Assembly: GCA_009720755.1 (NCBI GenBank)
Contig: WNKV01000014.1
Span: 45,001 to 109,000, forward strand
Direction: 5' to 3'
DNA from: Rhodoplanes serenus
GTDB taxonomy: Bacteria; Pseudomonadota; Alphaproteobacteria; Rhizobiales; Xanthobacteraceae
DNA: 64,000 bases
Shown in pieces: positions 46,211 through 56,023 of this stretch (the stretch's first letter is position 1; each line of letters begins with the position of its first letter). The position numbers and the translations under genes are program-made. The notes beneath the pieces are model-generated. The model saw only the letters and a program-made list of their open reading frames with translations. It searched no databases and was not told where the DNA came from.

Positions 46211-46405
46211 TCAGCGCCGAAAGAACTGGTCGGCGGCCGAGCGCGACGCCTGCTTGGCGTCGCGGGCCGCTTCGAGGCGGGCGATCTCGGCCCGCAGCAG
46301 GTCGATGCGCTCGCCCAGCTCGGCCACCGAGAGGAGTGCGATGTCCTGGCCGATCTCGTGCCCGAGCTTGCGCTTGGGGCGGTCGTCCTCGTCGCCGATC
46401 GCCAT
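46211..46405 (-). CDS. DUF1192 family protein
   Basis: 64 residues. The core HEIGQDIALLSVAELGERIDLLRAEIARLEAARDAKQASRSAADQFF is a helical DUF1192 protein, a small family confined mainly to alphaproteobacteria; function unknown. The helix heptads suggest a coiled coil. GAGGAGGA lies just before ATG 46405. It is divergent from the quinone oxidoreductase gene. Confidence 0.85.
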   Translation of the reverse strand: MAIGDEDDRPKRKLGHEIGQDIALLSVAELGERIDLLRAEIARLEAARDAKQASRSAADQFFRR

Positions 46406-46646
46406 GGCGGTCCTCCTCGTTCGGCCGGCCGGGGTCGTCGCGCGCCGCCTCCATCCCGGGGCGGCCACCCCCGCGGACGGCAATACAGGTTCCCTCGCGC
46501 CGGCAAAATGCTCTAGTGTGTCGGCCTGCCGTTGCGCCGCGCCCGGCGCGGCGACCTTGCGCCGAGGACCACCCGGGTGGCAAGCGCGCGCCGTCGGCGC
46601 GCCCTCGGGCCGGCCCGGTCGAACCACACAGGACTCCCCTTTCTCC

Positions 46647-47657
46647 ATGACGTCGACGCCGTACCCCGTTCCCGCCCGCATGACCGCCATCGCCATCCGG
46701 GCGCCGGGCGGCCCCGAAGTCCTGGTTCCCGAGGAGCGCCCGGTGCCGGCGCCCGGGCCGGGCGAGATTCTGGTCAAGGTCGAGGCCGCCGGGGTGAACC
46801 GCCCGGACGTCGCCCAGCGCAAGGGCCACTACCCGCCGCCCCCTGGAGCGCCCGACATTCCGGGCCTGGAGATCGCCGGCACCGTGGTGGCCTGCGGCGA
46901 GGTGGCGACCCGCTTCGCGCTCGGCGACCGGGTGATGGCGCTGGTGGCGGGTGGCGGCTACGCGCCATACTGCGTCGCCCACGAGAGCCACGCCCTGCCG
47001 GTGCCGGACGGGCTCTCGGCCGCCGAGGCGGCCGCCATCCCGGAAACCCTGTTCACGGTCTGGCACAACGTGTTCGAGCGCGGCGGCCTGAAGGCCGGCG
47101 AGACCCTGCTGGTGCATGGCGGCTCGTCCGGCATCGGCACCATGGCGATCCAGCTCGCCAAGGCGTTCGGCGCCCGGGTGATCGTCACCGCCGGCTCGGC
47201 CGAGAAATGCGACGCCTGCCGCAAGCTCGGCGCCGATGTCGCGGTGAACTACCGCGAGCAGGACTTCGTCGCCGAGACCAAGGCGGCGACCGACGGGGCC
47301 GGCGTCGCGCTCATCCTCGACATGGTCGGGGGCGACTACATCGAGCGCAACTACGAGGCCGCCGCCGTCGAGGGCCGCATCGTCCAGATCGCCTTCCAGG
47401 GCTCGCCCAAGGCGACCGTCGACTTCCGCCGCATCATGCTGAAGCGGCTGCACCACACCGGCTCGACCCTGCGGGCGCGCTCGATCGCCGACAAGGCCGC
47501 CATCGTGCGCGCCGCCGGCGAGGCGGTGCTGCCGCTGATCGCGGCCGGGCGGGTGCGGCCCGTGATGGACCGGACGTTCCCGCTCGCCGAGGCGGCGGCC
47601 GCCCATGCCCGCATGGAATCGAGCGCCCACATCGGCAAGATCGTGCTCGCGGTCTAG
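46647..47657 (+). CDS. NAD(P)H quinone oxidoreductase, PIG3 family
   Basis: 336 residues, zinc-free medium-chain reductase. N-terminal GroES-like domain: GEILVKVEAAGVNRPDVAQRKGHYPPPPGAPDIPGLEIAG. The NADP-binding Rossmann loop is VHGGSSGIGTMAIQLAKAFGA. The DVAQRKGHYPPPPG segment is typical of PIG3-type enzymes. These reduce quinones or enones with NADPH. ATG 46647 is used; ATG 46680 (MTAIAIRAPGG) is possible but has no ribosome site. No partner genes adjoin it. Confidence 0.92.
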   Translation: MTSTPYPVPARMTAIAIRAPGGPEVLVPEERPVPAPGPGEILVKVEAAGVNRPDVAQRKGHYPPPPGAPDIPGLEIAGTVVACGEVATRFALGDRVMALVAGGGYAPYCVAHESHALPVPDGLSAAEAAAIPETLFTVWHNVFERGGLKAGETLLVHGGSSGIGTMAIQLAKAFGARVIVTAGSAEKCDACRKLGADVAVNYREQDFVAETKAATDGAGVALILDMVGGDYIERNYEAAAVEGRIVQIAFQGSPKATVDFRRIMLKRLHHTGSTLRARSIADKAAIVRAAGEAVLPLIAAGRVRPVMDRTFPLAEAAAAHARMESSAHIGKIVLAV

Positions 47658-47793
47658 AGCATTTTCCGGCGAAGTGGATTCCGGTTCGCCGTAGAAAATG
47701 CGATCGAATTTGGCGCGACCATCGCGCGTCGTTTGGTCGTTCACCGCACCCCGCTCCCGGCTCGGTCCGGGGGTGAGAGCCTGGAGGTTCGGC

Positions 47794-50679
47794 TTGCTTC
47801 GAGGTGTCCGCGCCGCGCTGGTGTCGGCCGTTCTCGTCATCGTGGCGGTGCTCGCCGCGGGTCCGGCCGCGCATGCCGTGCAGGCCGTCAGCGTGCGGCC
47901 CGACGTGCCGGCCATCGATCTCACCGAGGCGGTCGAGCTCCAGCAGACCGAGGGCGACCGCGTCCAGGTGTCGACCGCGCCCGGCCCCGACGGCATCGTC
48001 CGCCGCATCGAGGTGCGGGCCCGCGACGGCGGCAACAGCTGGGCGGTGCTGGCGCTCGCCAACACCAGCGACGAGCAGTTCGACCGGCTGATCGTCGTAC
48101 CGCACTACCAGATGGTCGGCTCCGGCCTGCTGTGGCCCGATCTCGGCCTGTCGCGGGTCGCCACCATCACGCCGAGCGCCGGCGACCGCCCCGACCGCCA
48201 GGACAGCCCGACCGCCGACATCTTCCGCGTCACCCTCGATCCCGGCGCCGTCATCACCTTCGTGATCGAGCTGCGCACGCCGCGGCTGCCGCAGATCTAT
48301 CTGTGGGAGCCGGAAGCCTACAAGGACAAGGTCAACAGCTTCACGCTGTACCACGGCATGGTGATCGGCATCGCCGGCCTGCTGGCGCTGTTCCTCACCA
48401 TCCTGTTCGTCGTCAAGGGCAGCGTCATGTTCCCGGCGGCGGCGGCGCTGGCGTGGGCGGTGCTGATCTATATCGGCGTCGACTTCGGCTTCTGGGGCAA
48501 GGTGTTCGACATGTCGGCCGGGGCCGAGCGGGTGTGGCGCGCCTGCGGCGAGGCGATCCTGGCCGCCACCCTCGTGGTGTTCCTGTTCGCCTATCTCAAT
48601 CTCAGCCGCTGGCATGTCCGCTACGCCCATGTCACCGCCGGCTGGCTGGTGGTGCTGGCGACGCTGATCGGCGTCGCCCTGTGGGACCCGGCGATCGCCG
48701 CCGGGGTGGCGCGGCTGTCGCTGCTGCTGGTGGCGACGCTCGGCCTCGCCCTGGTGATCTATCTCTCGACCCACGGCTTCGACCGCGCCGTGCTGCTGAT
48801 CCCGACCTGGTTCCTGCTGGTGGTGTGGGTGCTGGCCGCCGGCATGACGGTGACGGGCGCCGTCACCAACGACATCGTCGGCCCGGCGCTGCTCGGCGGC
48901 CTGGTGCTGATCGTCATGCTGATCGGCTTCACGGTGATGCAGCACGCCTTCGCGGGCGGCGTCACCCAGGGCATCGTCTCCGATGTCGAGCGCCGCGCCT
49001 TGGCGCTGACCGGCGCCGGCGATCTGATCTGGGACTGGGATGTCGGCGCCGACAAGGTCTTCACCAGCCCCGAGACCGAGCAGGTGCTCGGCCTCAAGCG
49101 CGGTACCCTCGACGGCCCCGCCGCCAACTGGCTGGAGGTGCTGCACCCGCTCGATCGCGACCGCTTCCGCGCCGCGCTCGACAGCGCGCTGGAGCAGCGC
49201 CGCGGCCGCCTGATGCAGGACTTCCGCCTGCGCACCGCCGACGGCCATCACCTGTGGTTCACCCTCAAGGCGCGGCCGGTGGTCGGCTCCGACGGCGAGG
49301 TGGTGCGCCTGGTCGGCACGCTGACCGACATCACCGAGTTCAAGACCGCCGAGGAGCGGCTGCTGCACGACGCCGTGCACGACAACCTCACCGGCCTGCC
49401 CAACCGTCAGCTCTTCCTCGATCGCCTCCAGGCGGTGTTCGCCTTCGCCAAGGCCGATCCGACGATCCGCCCGACCGTGATGGTGATCGATCTCGACCGC
49501 TTCAAGCAGGTCAACGACTCGGTCGGCATGGCGGTGGGCGACTCGATCCTGCTGACGCTCGCCCGTCGGCTCGGCCGCCTGCTGAAGCCCCAGGACACGC
49601 TGGCCCGCCTCGGCGGCGACCAGTTCGGCCTGATCCTCCTGTCCGAGAAGGACTCGGGCCGCATCGTCGGCTTCGCCGAGACGATGCGCAAGGCGATCAA
49701 TGCGCCGATCGGCTTCAACGACCGCGAGATCATCCTGACCGGCTCGATCGGCCTCGCGCTCGGCGACGGCCAGCCGCAGCGGGCCGACGAGATGCTGAAG
49801 GACGCCGAGCTGGCGATGTATCACGGCAAGCGCATCGGCGGCGATCGCATCGAGATCTTCAAGCCCGCCATGCGGGCCCGCAAGACCGACCGGCTGACGC
49901 TCGAGTCCGAGCTGCGCCGCGCGCTCGAGCGCGAGGAGATCACCATCCTGTACCAGCCCATCGTCCGGCTGGAGGACCGCTCGGTCGCCGGGTTCGAGGC
50001 GCTGGCGCGCTGGGACCATCCCAAGATGGGGCGGCTGTCGCCCTCCGAGTTCATCTCGATCGCCGAGGAGATCGGCCTCATCGTCGATCTCGGCCTGTTC
50101 GCCATGGAGCGCACCGCCCGCCAGCTCGCCATCTGGCAGCGCGCCGTGCCGACCCGCCTGCCGCTGTTCGCCAGCGTCAACGTCTCGTCGCGCCAGTTCC
50201 TGCGCCACGACCTCATCCACGACCTGCGCACCGTGATGGCGCGCTCGGGCCTGCTCCGCGGCAGCCTCAAGCTCGAGCTGACCGAGAGCCTGGTGATGGA
50301 GAATCCCGAGCTGGCGACGCAGATCCTCCAGCGCGTCAAGGAGCTGGGCGCCGGGCTGGCGCTCGACGACTTCGGCACCGGCCACTCGTCGCTCGCCTAT
50401 CTGCAACGCTTCCCGTTCGACACCATCAAGATCGACAAGTCGTTCGTCCGCACCACCGCGAAGGGCACCCGGCCGGTGATCCTGCGCTCGATCATCGGGC
50501 TCGCCCACGACCTCGGCATGGAGGTGGTGGCGGAGGGCGCCGAGACCGACTCGGACGCCGTCGAGCTGTATCAGCTCGGCTGCGAATACGTGCAGGGCTT
50601 CGTGTTCGGCGAGGCGATGCCCGCCGAGGCGGCGCGCGAGCTGCTGGCCCGCGACCGCCTGGCGCTGGCGACCCGCTGA
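47794..50679 (+). CDS. 7TM-PAS-GGDEF-EAL signalling protein, probable c-di-GMP phosphodiesterase
   Basis: 961 residues from TTG 47794, preceded by GGAGG at 6 nt and giving a clean signal peptide; the frame is open to ATG 47698. A periplasmic beta domain (about 30-190, 7TMR-DISM-like) is followed by seven helices (215-400), a PAS domain (410-530), a GGDEF domain whose signature reads GGDQF (about residue 607), and an EAL domain with EALAR (about 734), NVSSRQF, ELTESLVM, DDFGTGHSS and KIDKSFV. The EAL catalytic residues look complete, so c-di-GMP hydrolysis is likely. The Glu to Gln change in GGDQF argues that the cyclase half is inactive or only binds GTP. Confidence 0.9.
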   Translation: MLRGVRAALVSAVLVIVAVLAAGPAAHAVQAVSVRPDVPAIDLTEAVELQQTEGDRVQVSTAPGPDGIVRRIEVRARDGGNSWAVLALANTSDEQFDRLIVVPHYQMVGSGLLWPDLGLSRVATITPSAGDRPDRQDSPTADIFRVTLDPGAVITFVIELRTPRLPQIYLWEPEAYKDKVNSFTLYHGMVIGIAGLLALFLTILFVVKGSVMFPAAAALAWAVLIYIGVDFGFWGKVFDMSAGAERVWRACGEAILAATLVVFLFAYLNLSRWHVRYAHVTAGWLVVLATLIGVALWDPAIAAGVARLSLLLVATLGLALVIYLSTHGFDRAVLLIPTWFLLVVWVLAAGMTVTGAVTNDIVGPALLGGLVLIVMLIGFTVMQHAFAGGVTQGIVSDVERRALALTGAGDLIWDWDVGADKVFTSPETEQVLGLKRGTLDGPAANWLEVLHPLDRDRFRAALDSALEQRRGRLMQDFRLRTADGHHLWFTLKARPVVGSDGEVVRLVGTLTDITEFKTAEERLLHDAVHDNLTGLPNRQLFLDRLQAVFAFAKADPTIRPTVMVIDLDRFKQVNDSVGMAVGDSILLTLARRLGRLLKPQDTLARLGGDQFGLILLSEKDSGRIVGFAETMRKAINAPIGFNDREIILTGSIGLALGDGQPQRADEMLKDAELAMYHGKRIGGDRIEIFKPAMRARKTDRLTLESELRRALEREEITILYQPIVRLEDRSVAGFEALARWDHPKMGRLSPSEFISIAEEIGLIVDLGLFAMERTARQLAIWQRAVPTRLPLFASVNVSSRQFLRHDLIHDLRTVMARSGLLRGSLKLELTESLVMENPELATQILQRVKELGAGLALDDFGTGHSSLAYLQRFPFDTIKIDKSFVRTTAKGTRPVILRSIIGLAHDLGMEVVAEGAETDSDAVELYQLGCEYVQGFVFGEAMPAEAARELLARDRLALATR

Positions 50680-50739
50680 TGCGCCGCCGCGGCGCGACGC
50701 GCCGCCGCGATCGTGGTGGGCCGTCGAGGCTCGCCGCGG

Positions 50740-51690
50740 CTATCCGGTCGCTGCGTTCCGCGATACCGCGTCGAGATGCTGAACCAGGCCCGGGTCGAGC
50801 TTCAGCCCGGCGGCGAGCCGAGCCAGAAAGGCCGTTTCGGCGACGTTGTCGGGATTGATGGCGAGCCGCGCCGCCGTGTAGACCTGCGCCGCGACCGCCG
50901 GCGTCGTCGCTGCCGCGACGAGCTGGTCGACCGACAGCGGCGCGGCGAACTCGCGCGCCAACGCCGCGGCCGCCTCGGTGTCGGAGGCGGCCTTGCCGAG
51001 CCCGCCGACGATGTGGCGTCGTTCCGCCTCGTCGACGACGCCGTCGGCCGAAGCCGCCGCGATCATGGCCCGCACCATCAGCAGCGCCGTCGCCTGATCC
51101 TGGGCATGGTCGGCGGTCTCGCCGAACGGGCTCGCATCGGGCGCCGGCGCCACCGGGCCGCCGAGATCGACCAGCGGCTTGCCGGCCTGATAGTTCTCCC
51201 ACGCCTTGTAGGCGAGGCCGCCGATCACCGCGAGGCCGCCGAGCCGCGCCGTGCTGGCCGCGATGCCGCGGCCGGCGCCGGTGCCGAGCAGGATGGCGGC
51301 GAGGCCGCCGAGCGCAGCGCCCGCACCGAGCTTGTTCTGACTGGCGAGATCGCGCGCCTTGGCGAGCAGATCGCCGGCGCTCGATCCGGTGGCGTCCTTC
51401 AACGCCTGATCGGCCTTGCCGCCGATGCCGGTCTTGGCCTCGACGTCGCGCGCGGCCGTCTGGAGGCCGGAGGTCGCGGCACCGAGGACCTGACCGATGA
51501 TCGAGGCGAAGCTGCCGGAGCCGAGCGGCTTGCCGGCGGCGCCCTCCTGCATGCCGGCGCGCAGCTCGGTCGCGACCTGGCCGAGCATGTCGCCGAGCCC
51601 GCCGGCAGCAGCGCCCTGCTGCGCGGCCCCGGCGGCACCTGGTGTCGCACCGCCACCCATGATGGCGTCGAGAAGCTTCTTCGTATCCAT
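50740..51690 (-). CDS. DUF533 family membrane-associated protein (TerB-like)
   Basis: 316 residues. Start MDTKKLLDAIMGG follows AAGGAGA. The first half is low-complexity Gly/Ala/Gln with hydrophobic glycine-rich segments (LGGLAAILLGTGAGRGIAAS; LAVIGGLAYKAWENYQAGK). The second half (about 190-310) is helical: ATALLMVRAMIAAASADGVVDEAERRHIVGGL, the DUF533/YebE pattern related to the TerB tellurite-resistance fold. Role unknown. It converges with the EAL protein gene; stops are 60 bp apart. Confidence 0.82.
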   Translation of the reverse strand: MDTKKLLDAIMGGGATPGAAGAAQQGAAAGGLGDMLGQVATELRAGMQEGAAGKPLGSGSFASIIGQVLGAATSGLQTAARDVEAKTGIGGKADQALKDATGSSAGDLLAKARDLASQNKLGAGAALGGLAAILLGTGAGRGIAASTARLGGLAVIGGLAYKAWENYQAGKPLVDLGGPVAPAPDASPFGETADHAQDQATALLMVRAMIAAASADGVVDEAERRHIVGGLGKAASDTEAAAALAREFAAPLSVDQLVAAATTPAVAAQVYTAARLAINPDNVAETAFLARLAAGLKLDPGLVQHLDAVSRNAATG

Positions 51691-51944
51691 GCCACGATCT
51701 CCTTCGGGGGGAGCACGACGGCCACCGGCGCGCGGCAACGAGACCGCGGCACGATGGCGACGCGCCGCGACCGAGCACCACGACGCGGGGCTCGCACGAT
51801 GAACGAGAGTGCAGGAAGGGAGTACCGCACGAATGCGGCCGTTGCGCGACAGCCCGCGTCGACGATATCGGCAGCATCGGCAGCGCGATCACGACGCATC
51901 ATGACGGCGGCGGACAGCGACCGACGCGGCGCTGCGCCTCGTGG

Positions 51945-52250
51945 CTAGTCCATCACCTTGTCGGCCGCCGTGATCAGGCCGTGGGTCGGGTTCGTCGCGC
52001 AGTAGGCGCCGAGCTTCTCGGCCTTCTCCTTCAGCTTGCCGAAATCGAGCACCGGCGGGTCGTCCTCGTCGGTGTAGTAGCCGAGCATCCAGGCGATCAC
52101 GAAGTCGAGCCGGTCCTTGCTGCCCTCGAAGAAGTCCTTGCAGGTGATGGTCGACAGATCGAGGCTCTGGGCCGCCGCCGGGAGGGGCGTGGCCGCCGTC
52201 AGGGTGGCGGCGAGCAGCAGGGCGGCAACCGGAGCACCTGGAGTCCTCAT
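51945..52250 (-). CDS. HdeA/HdeB-family periplasmic protein
   Basis: 101 residues with a signal peptide (first 28). The mature part ITCKDFFEGSKDRLDFVIAWMLGYYTDEDDPPVLDF and EKLGAYCATNPT has the two cysteines and spacing of the acid-stress chaperones HdeA/HdeB. In E. coli these prevent periplasmic aggregation at low pH; here that role is inferred. AAGGACA precedes ATG 52250. It is divergent from the acetyltransferase gene. Confidence 0.8.
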   Translation of the reverse strand: MRTPGAPVAALLLAATLTAATPLPAAAQSLDLSTITCKDFFEGSKDRLDFVIAWMLGYYTDEDDPPVLDFGKLKEKAEKLGAYCATNPTHGLITAADKVMD

Positions 52251-52526
52251 GGGCCTGTCCTTTCGAGGCAATGCGAGCGAGTCGCGACGCCTCCAGGTGG
52301 CATGGACGCCCCGGCCGCCACAACGCACGAAGTCGAGATGAGCGCGGCGGCGCCGGACCGGCTCGCCGCGCATGCCGCCCTTCGGCCATGCCGTCCAGGC
52401 AGGATGCGATTCGCGGCGGCTGGCGGAACCGACGGCCCTGTCGGGCGTGAATACGAGACACGCTCGGATCGGAGACACGAGGCGTGCGAGAGCCTGCCTG
52501 TGAGCAGCGAGCAGACGAGTGGTGGA

Positions 52527-53123
52527 ATGACGAGCAGCGGGACGATGGGTAGCGGGACGACGCGGAGCGAGACGACGCGGAGCGAGAAGCAGAAGATGCT
52601 GGCCGGCGAGCTCTATCGCCCGGGCGATGCCGAGATCCAGGCCGACCAGGCCGCCACCAAGGCGTGGCTCGCCCGCTACAACGCCGCCGCGGCGGCGCCA
52701 CCGGCGGAGCGCCGCGGGCTGTTGCGCGAGCGCCTCGCCGCGGTCGGCGACGGCGCCGTCATCCGGCCGCCGTTCTTCTGCGACTTCGGCTTCAACATCG
52801 CGCTCGGCCGCGACGTCTTCCTCAACTTCAACTGCGTGATTCTCGATGTCACGCCTGTCGAGATCGGCGACGGCACCCAGATCGGTCCGGCCGTGCAGAT
52901 CTACGCGGCGGATCATCCGCGCGAGGCGGAGCCGCGGCGCCAGGGGCTGGAGTTCGGCCGCCCGGTGCGCATCGGGCGCAATGTGTGGATCGGCGGCGGC
53001 GCCGTGATCTTGCCGGGCGTCGTCGTCGGCGACGACGCGGTGATCGGCGCCGGCAGCATCGTCACCCGCGACGTGCCGCCCGGCGCCACCGTGGCCGGCA
53101 ACCCGGCGCGACCGCTGCGCTGA
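52527..53123 (+). CDS. Maltose/galactoside O-acetyltransferase-like hexapeptide protein
   Basis: 198 residues from ATG 52527. The family N-domain EKQKMLAGELYRPGDAEI is followed by a left-handed beta-helix of hexapeptide repeats (IGDGTQIGP, IGRNVWIGGGAVILPGVVVGDDAVIGAGSIV) and the catalytic His in YAADHP. It acetylates sugars from acetyl-CoA. The 18 residues before the family start are a Ser/Thr/Gly/Arg run encoded partly by a 15-bp tandem duplication (52556-52570, 52571-52585); ATG 52545 or GTG 52500 could also be used. Confidence 0.88.
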   Translation: MTSSGTMGSGTTRSETTRSEKQKMLAGELYRPGDAEIQADQAATKAWLARYNAAAAAPPAERRGLLRERLAAVGDGAVIRPPFFCDFGFNIALGRDVFLNFNCVILDVTPVEIGDGTQIGPAVQIYAADHPREAEPRRQGLEFGRPVRIGRNVWIGGGAVILPGVVVGDDAVIGAGSIVTRDVPPGATVAGNPARPLR

Positions 53124-53141
53124 GGCGGCGGGCGCCGCGCC

Positions 53142-54398
53142 TCACTCGGTCATTGCCATTGCCCGCAGCGCCATGCGCTCGCGCGCCGACAGCTTCTCGG
53201 TCGCGCTCTTGAGCTGGCCGCAGGCGGCCAGGATGTCGCGGCCACGCGGCGTCCTGACCGGCGACGAGTAGCCGGCGTTGAAGACGTATTCCGAGAACGC
53301 CTCGATCTGCTCCCAGTCGGAGCACTCGTAGCGGCTGCCCGGCCATGGATTGAACGGGATGAGGTTGATCTTGGCCGGGATGCCCTTGAGGAGCTTGACC
53401 AGCGCCTTGGCGTCGGCGAGCTGATCGTTGACGCCCTTCAGCATCACGTACTCGAAGGTGATGCGCCGCGCGTTGGAGAGACCGGGATAGGTCCGGCACG
53501 CCTCCATCAGCGCGGCGATCGGATACTTGCGGTTCAGCGGCACCAGCTCGTCGCGGATATCGTCGCGCACCGCGTGCAGCGACACCGCCAGCATGACACC
53601 GATCTCGGCGCCGGCGCGGGCGATCATCGGCACCACGCCGGAGGTCGACAGGGTGATGCGTCGCTTGGAGAGGCCGAGCCCCTCGTTGTCGGCGACGATC
53701 AGCAGGGCGTCGCGCACCGCCTCGAAATTGTAGAGCGGCTCGCCCATGCCCATCATCACGATGTTGGAGACCATGCGGCCGCCGTCGGTCGGCACGATGC
53801 CGTCGGTGGGCGGTGTGCCGCCCGGCCAATCGCCGAGGCGGTCGCGCGCCACCAGCACCTGGCCGACGATCTCGCCGGCCGTGAGGTTGCGCACCAGGCG
53901 CTGCGTGCCGGTGTGGCAGAACGAGCAGGTCAGCGTGCAGCCGACCTGGCTCGACACGCACAGCGTGCCGCGGTCGCTCTCCGGGATGTAGACGCACTCG
54001 ACCTCGTGGGCGCGGCGGGCCGCCGCGCCGGTGCCGTCGCCCGGGAGCCGCAGCAGCCACTTGCGGGTGCCGTCGGTCGACACCTGCTCGGCCACCACCT
54101 CGGGCCGCGCCAGGGTGAAGTGCCGGTCGAGCACCGCCCGCAGGTCCTTCGACACGTTGGTCATCGCGTCGAAGTCCTGGGCGCCGCGCACATAGAGCCA
54201 GTGCCAGAGCTGCTGGGCCCGCATCTTGGTCTGGCCCGGCGGCACCCCGATGCCGGCGAGCGCGTCGCGCAGCGCCGCGCGCGACATCCCGACCAGCGAC
54301 GGCTTGTCGGGCGCCACATAGGTCTCCAGCGCGGTCTTCTCCAGCGGCGCCGGAGCAGCGCCGGCGGCGGCAGCGGGGGTGTCGAGCGAAACGGTCAT
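53142..54398 (-). CDS. rlmN: 23S rRNA/tRNA adenine-C2 methyltransferase RlmN
   Basis: 418 residues, radical SAM enzyme. The cluster motif C-T-L-T-C-S-F-C (CxxxCxxC) is within [31 protein letters not shown] and [10 protein letters not shown] follow, and the C-terminal [15 protein letters not shown] contains the cysteine that forms the methyl intermediate. It methylates A2503 of 23S rRNA and A37 of some tRNAs. The N-terminal 30 residues are Ala/Pro-rich. It converges with the acetyltransferase gene; the stops are 18 bp apart. Confidence 0.97.
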   Translation of the reverse strand: MTVSLDTPAAAAGAAPAPLEKTALETYVAPDKPSLVGMSRAALRDALAGIGVPPGQTKMRAQQLWHWLYVRGAQDFDAMTNVSKDLRAVLDRHFTLARPEVVAEQVSTDGTRKWLLRLPGDGTGAAARRAHEVECVYIPESDRGTLCVSSQVGCTLTCSFCHTGTQRLVRNLTAGEIVGQVLVARDRLGDWPGGTPPTDGIVPTDGGRMVSNIVMMGMGEPLYNFEAVRDALLIVADNEGLGLSKRRITLSTSGVVPMIARAGAEIGVMLAVSLHAVRDDIRDELVPLNRKYPIAALMEACRTYPGLSNARRITFEYVMLKGVNDQLADAKALVKLLKGIPAKINLIPFNPWPGSRYECSDWEQIEAFSEYVFNAGYSSPVRTPRGRDILAACGQLKSATEKLSARERMALRAMAMTE

Positions 54399-54599
54399 GG
54401 GGTCTCTTCGGGCGGTCTCGTCGGGCGTCGCCCGGGATCTCGGTCGGGGGTGCGGCTCGTCGCCGCCCCGTTATCTAGGGGTTCGTGGCCGAGATGTCCA
54501 AATCGCATCGGCGCGAGGCCAAGACGCCGAGGCGCCGCGCCCGCGACCAGAGATGCCGGGACGGCAGCGGCCGCTTCGCCCGCCTCTGCTACCTGAGCC

Positions 54600-55847
54600 C
54601 TACCCAAACGCCCGCGGCGCCGCCGACACCACCTCGGGGCCGCCGCCGGTCACCTTGAGCACCGCCAGGCCGCGCTGGTTGGTGCCGTCCTGGCGGAAGC
54701 GGAACACCCCGTCGATGCCGGCGAAGCCCGAGGGGTTCAGCAGCGCCTCGTCGGTGATGCGGCCGCCGCCCTGCTGCTTGAGCAGCGCCGCGACCAGCGC
54801 CACCGCGTCGTAGGCGAGCGTCGCGGTGCGCACCGGGTCCTGGCCGTAGCGGCCGCGGTAGCGGGTCGCGAAGGACCGGAAGCCGGCCGAGTCGGGGGCC
54901 GCGAACCAGCCGCCGCCGAGTGCCGGATCGGCGAACACCCGGCTGTCGTCCCACAGCCCGGTGCCGATGAGCTGGAGCCGCCGCGGATCGACCCCGCCGG
55001 CCTGGAGCGCCTGGACCACCCGCGGCAGCGCCTCGCCGGCATCGGCCAGGAACAGCGCGTCGGCGCGGCCGGCCGCCTCGGCGATCCGGCGCACCGGCTC
55101 CTGGAGCCCGCCGGCGTCGCCGCCCTTGTAGCGGGCGATGGCGGCGACCCGCCCGCCCTGACGCGACACCGCTTGCTTGAACGCCGCCTCGGCGACGCTG
55201 CCGTAGGGGTTCTCGGGCAGGAGCGCCGCGAAGGAGCGCTTTCCCTGCTGGGCCGCGTAGTCGACGATGCGGTCGACGTCCGACTCGGGCAGGAAGCTCA
55301 AGAGGTAGACACTGCGGGCCGCGACGTTGGAGTCGGTCGAGAAGGCGATCATCGGGACGCCGCGCTCGCGGGTCACCCGCGCGGCGGCGCCCACCGCGTG
55401 GGCGAACAACGGGCCGAGCACCACCACGGCGCCCTCGTCGATCGCCTGCCGGGCTGCCGCCTGGGCGCCCTGGGCGGTGCCGCCGTCGTCCTTCACGTCG
55501 AGCTGGACATCGGGGCTGTTGAACTCGGCGAGCGCCAGCTCGGCGGCGTTCTTCATGGATTGGGCCGCCGCCCCGGCATTGCCGCCGGCCGACAGCGGCA
55601 GCAGCAGGCTAACCCGGGTCTGCCCGGGGGCGGGCGGCGTCCCGCCGCCGGCGGGCGGCAGCGGCTCGGCGACCGGCCCGGCACCGCCGCCGGGCGGCGG
55701 CGGCTCGGCTGGCCCGCGGGACGATCCGATACTGCCGAGATCGACCCCGGCGCAGCCCGCCGCCAGGACGGCGGTGCCCAGCCCAAGGACCCGCGCGGCG
55801 GCGCGGCGGGTCATCCCCGGGCAGATGGGATCGCGTGAGGCTGCCAT
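54600..55847 (-). CDS. LpoA-like penicillin-binding-protein activator lipoprotein
   Basis: 415 residues from ATG 55847 (GGGGAG upstream); ATG 55814 is possible. Lipobox VLAAGC, then a Pro/Gly linker and a periplasmic-binding-protein fold of the Leu/Ile/Val type: VSLLLPLSAGGNAGAAAQSMKNAAELALAEF, VVVLGPLFAHAVGAAARVTRERGVPMIAFSTD, and YDAVALVAALL. It corresponds to the C-terminal half of E. coli LpoA, which activates PBP1A. The divergent rsmI-yraN pair next door is the conserved neighbourhood of this gene, which supports the call. Confidence 0.86.
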   Translation of the reverse strand: MAASRDPICPGMTRRAAARVLGLGTAVLAAGCAGVDLGSIGSSRGPAEPPPPGGGAGPVAEPLPPAGGGTPPAPGQTRVSLLLPLSAGGNAGAAAQSMKNAAELALAEFNSPDVQLDVKDDGGTAQGAQAAARQAIDEGAVVVLGPLFAHAVGAAARVTRERGVPMIAFSTDSNVAARSVYLLSFLPESDVDRIVDYAAQQGKRSFAALLPENPYGSVAEAAFKQAVSRQGGRVAAIARYKGGDAGGLQEPVRRIAEAAGRADALFLADAGEALPRVVQALQAGGVDPRRLQLIGTGLWDDSRVFADPALGGGWFAAPDSAGFRSFATRYRGRYGQDPVRTATLAYDAVALVAALLKQQGGGRITDEALLNPSGFAGIDGVFRFRQDGTNQRGLAVLKVTGGGPEVVSAAPRAFG

Positions 55848-56023
55848 GACCGGAACTCCCCGCAGCGGCCGGCGCGGGCCTGAAAAGATGCACCGCCCCA
55901 CAGCGCCACACCACACCGGGCGGGTCAATCCTCCTGGTGGCCGGGTTCGGTCGCACCATGTGACCGCCTCGTCGACGGCGTACCGGCGTCCACTTCGCCG
56001 GGAAATGCTCTAGAAAGGGGACG

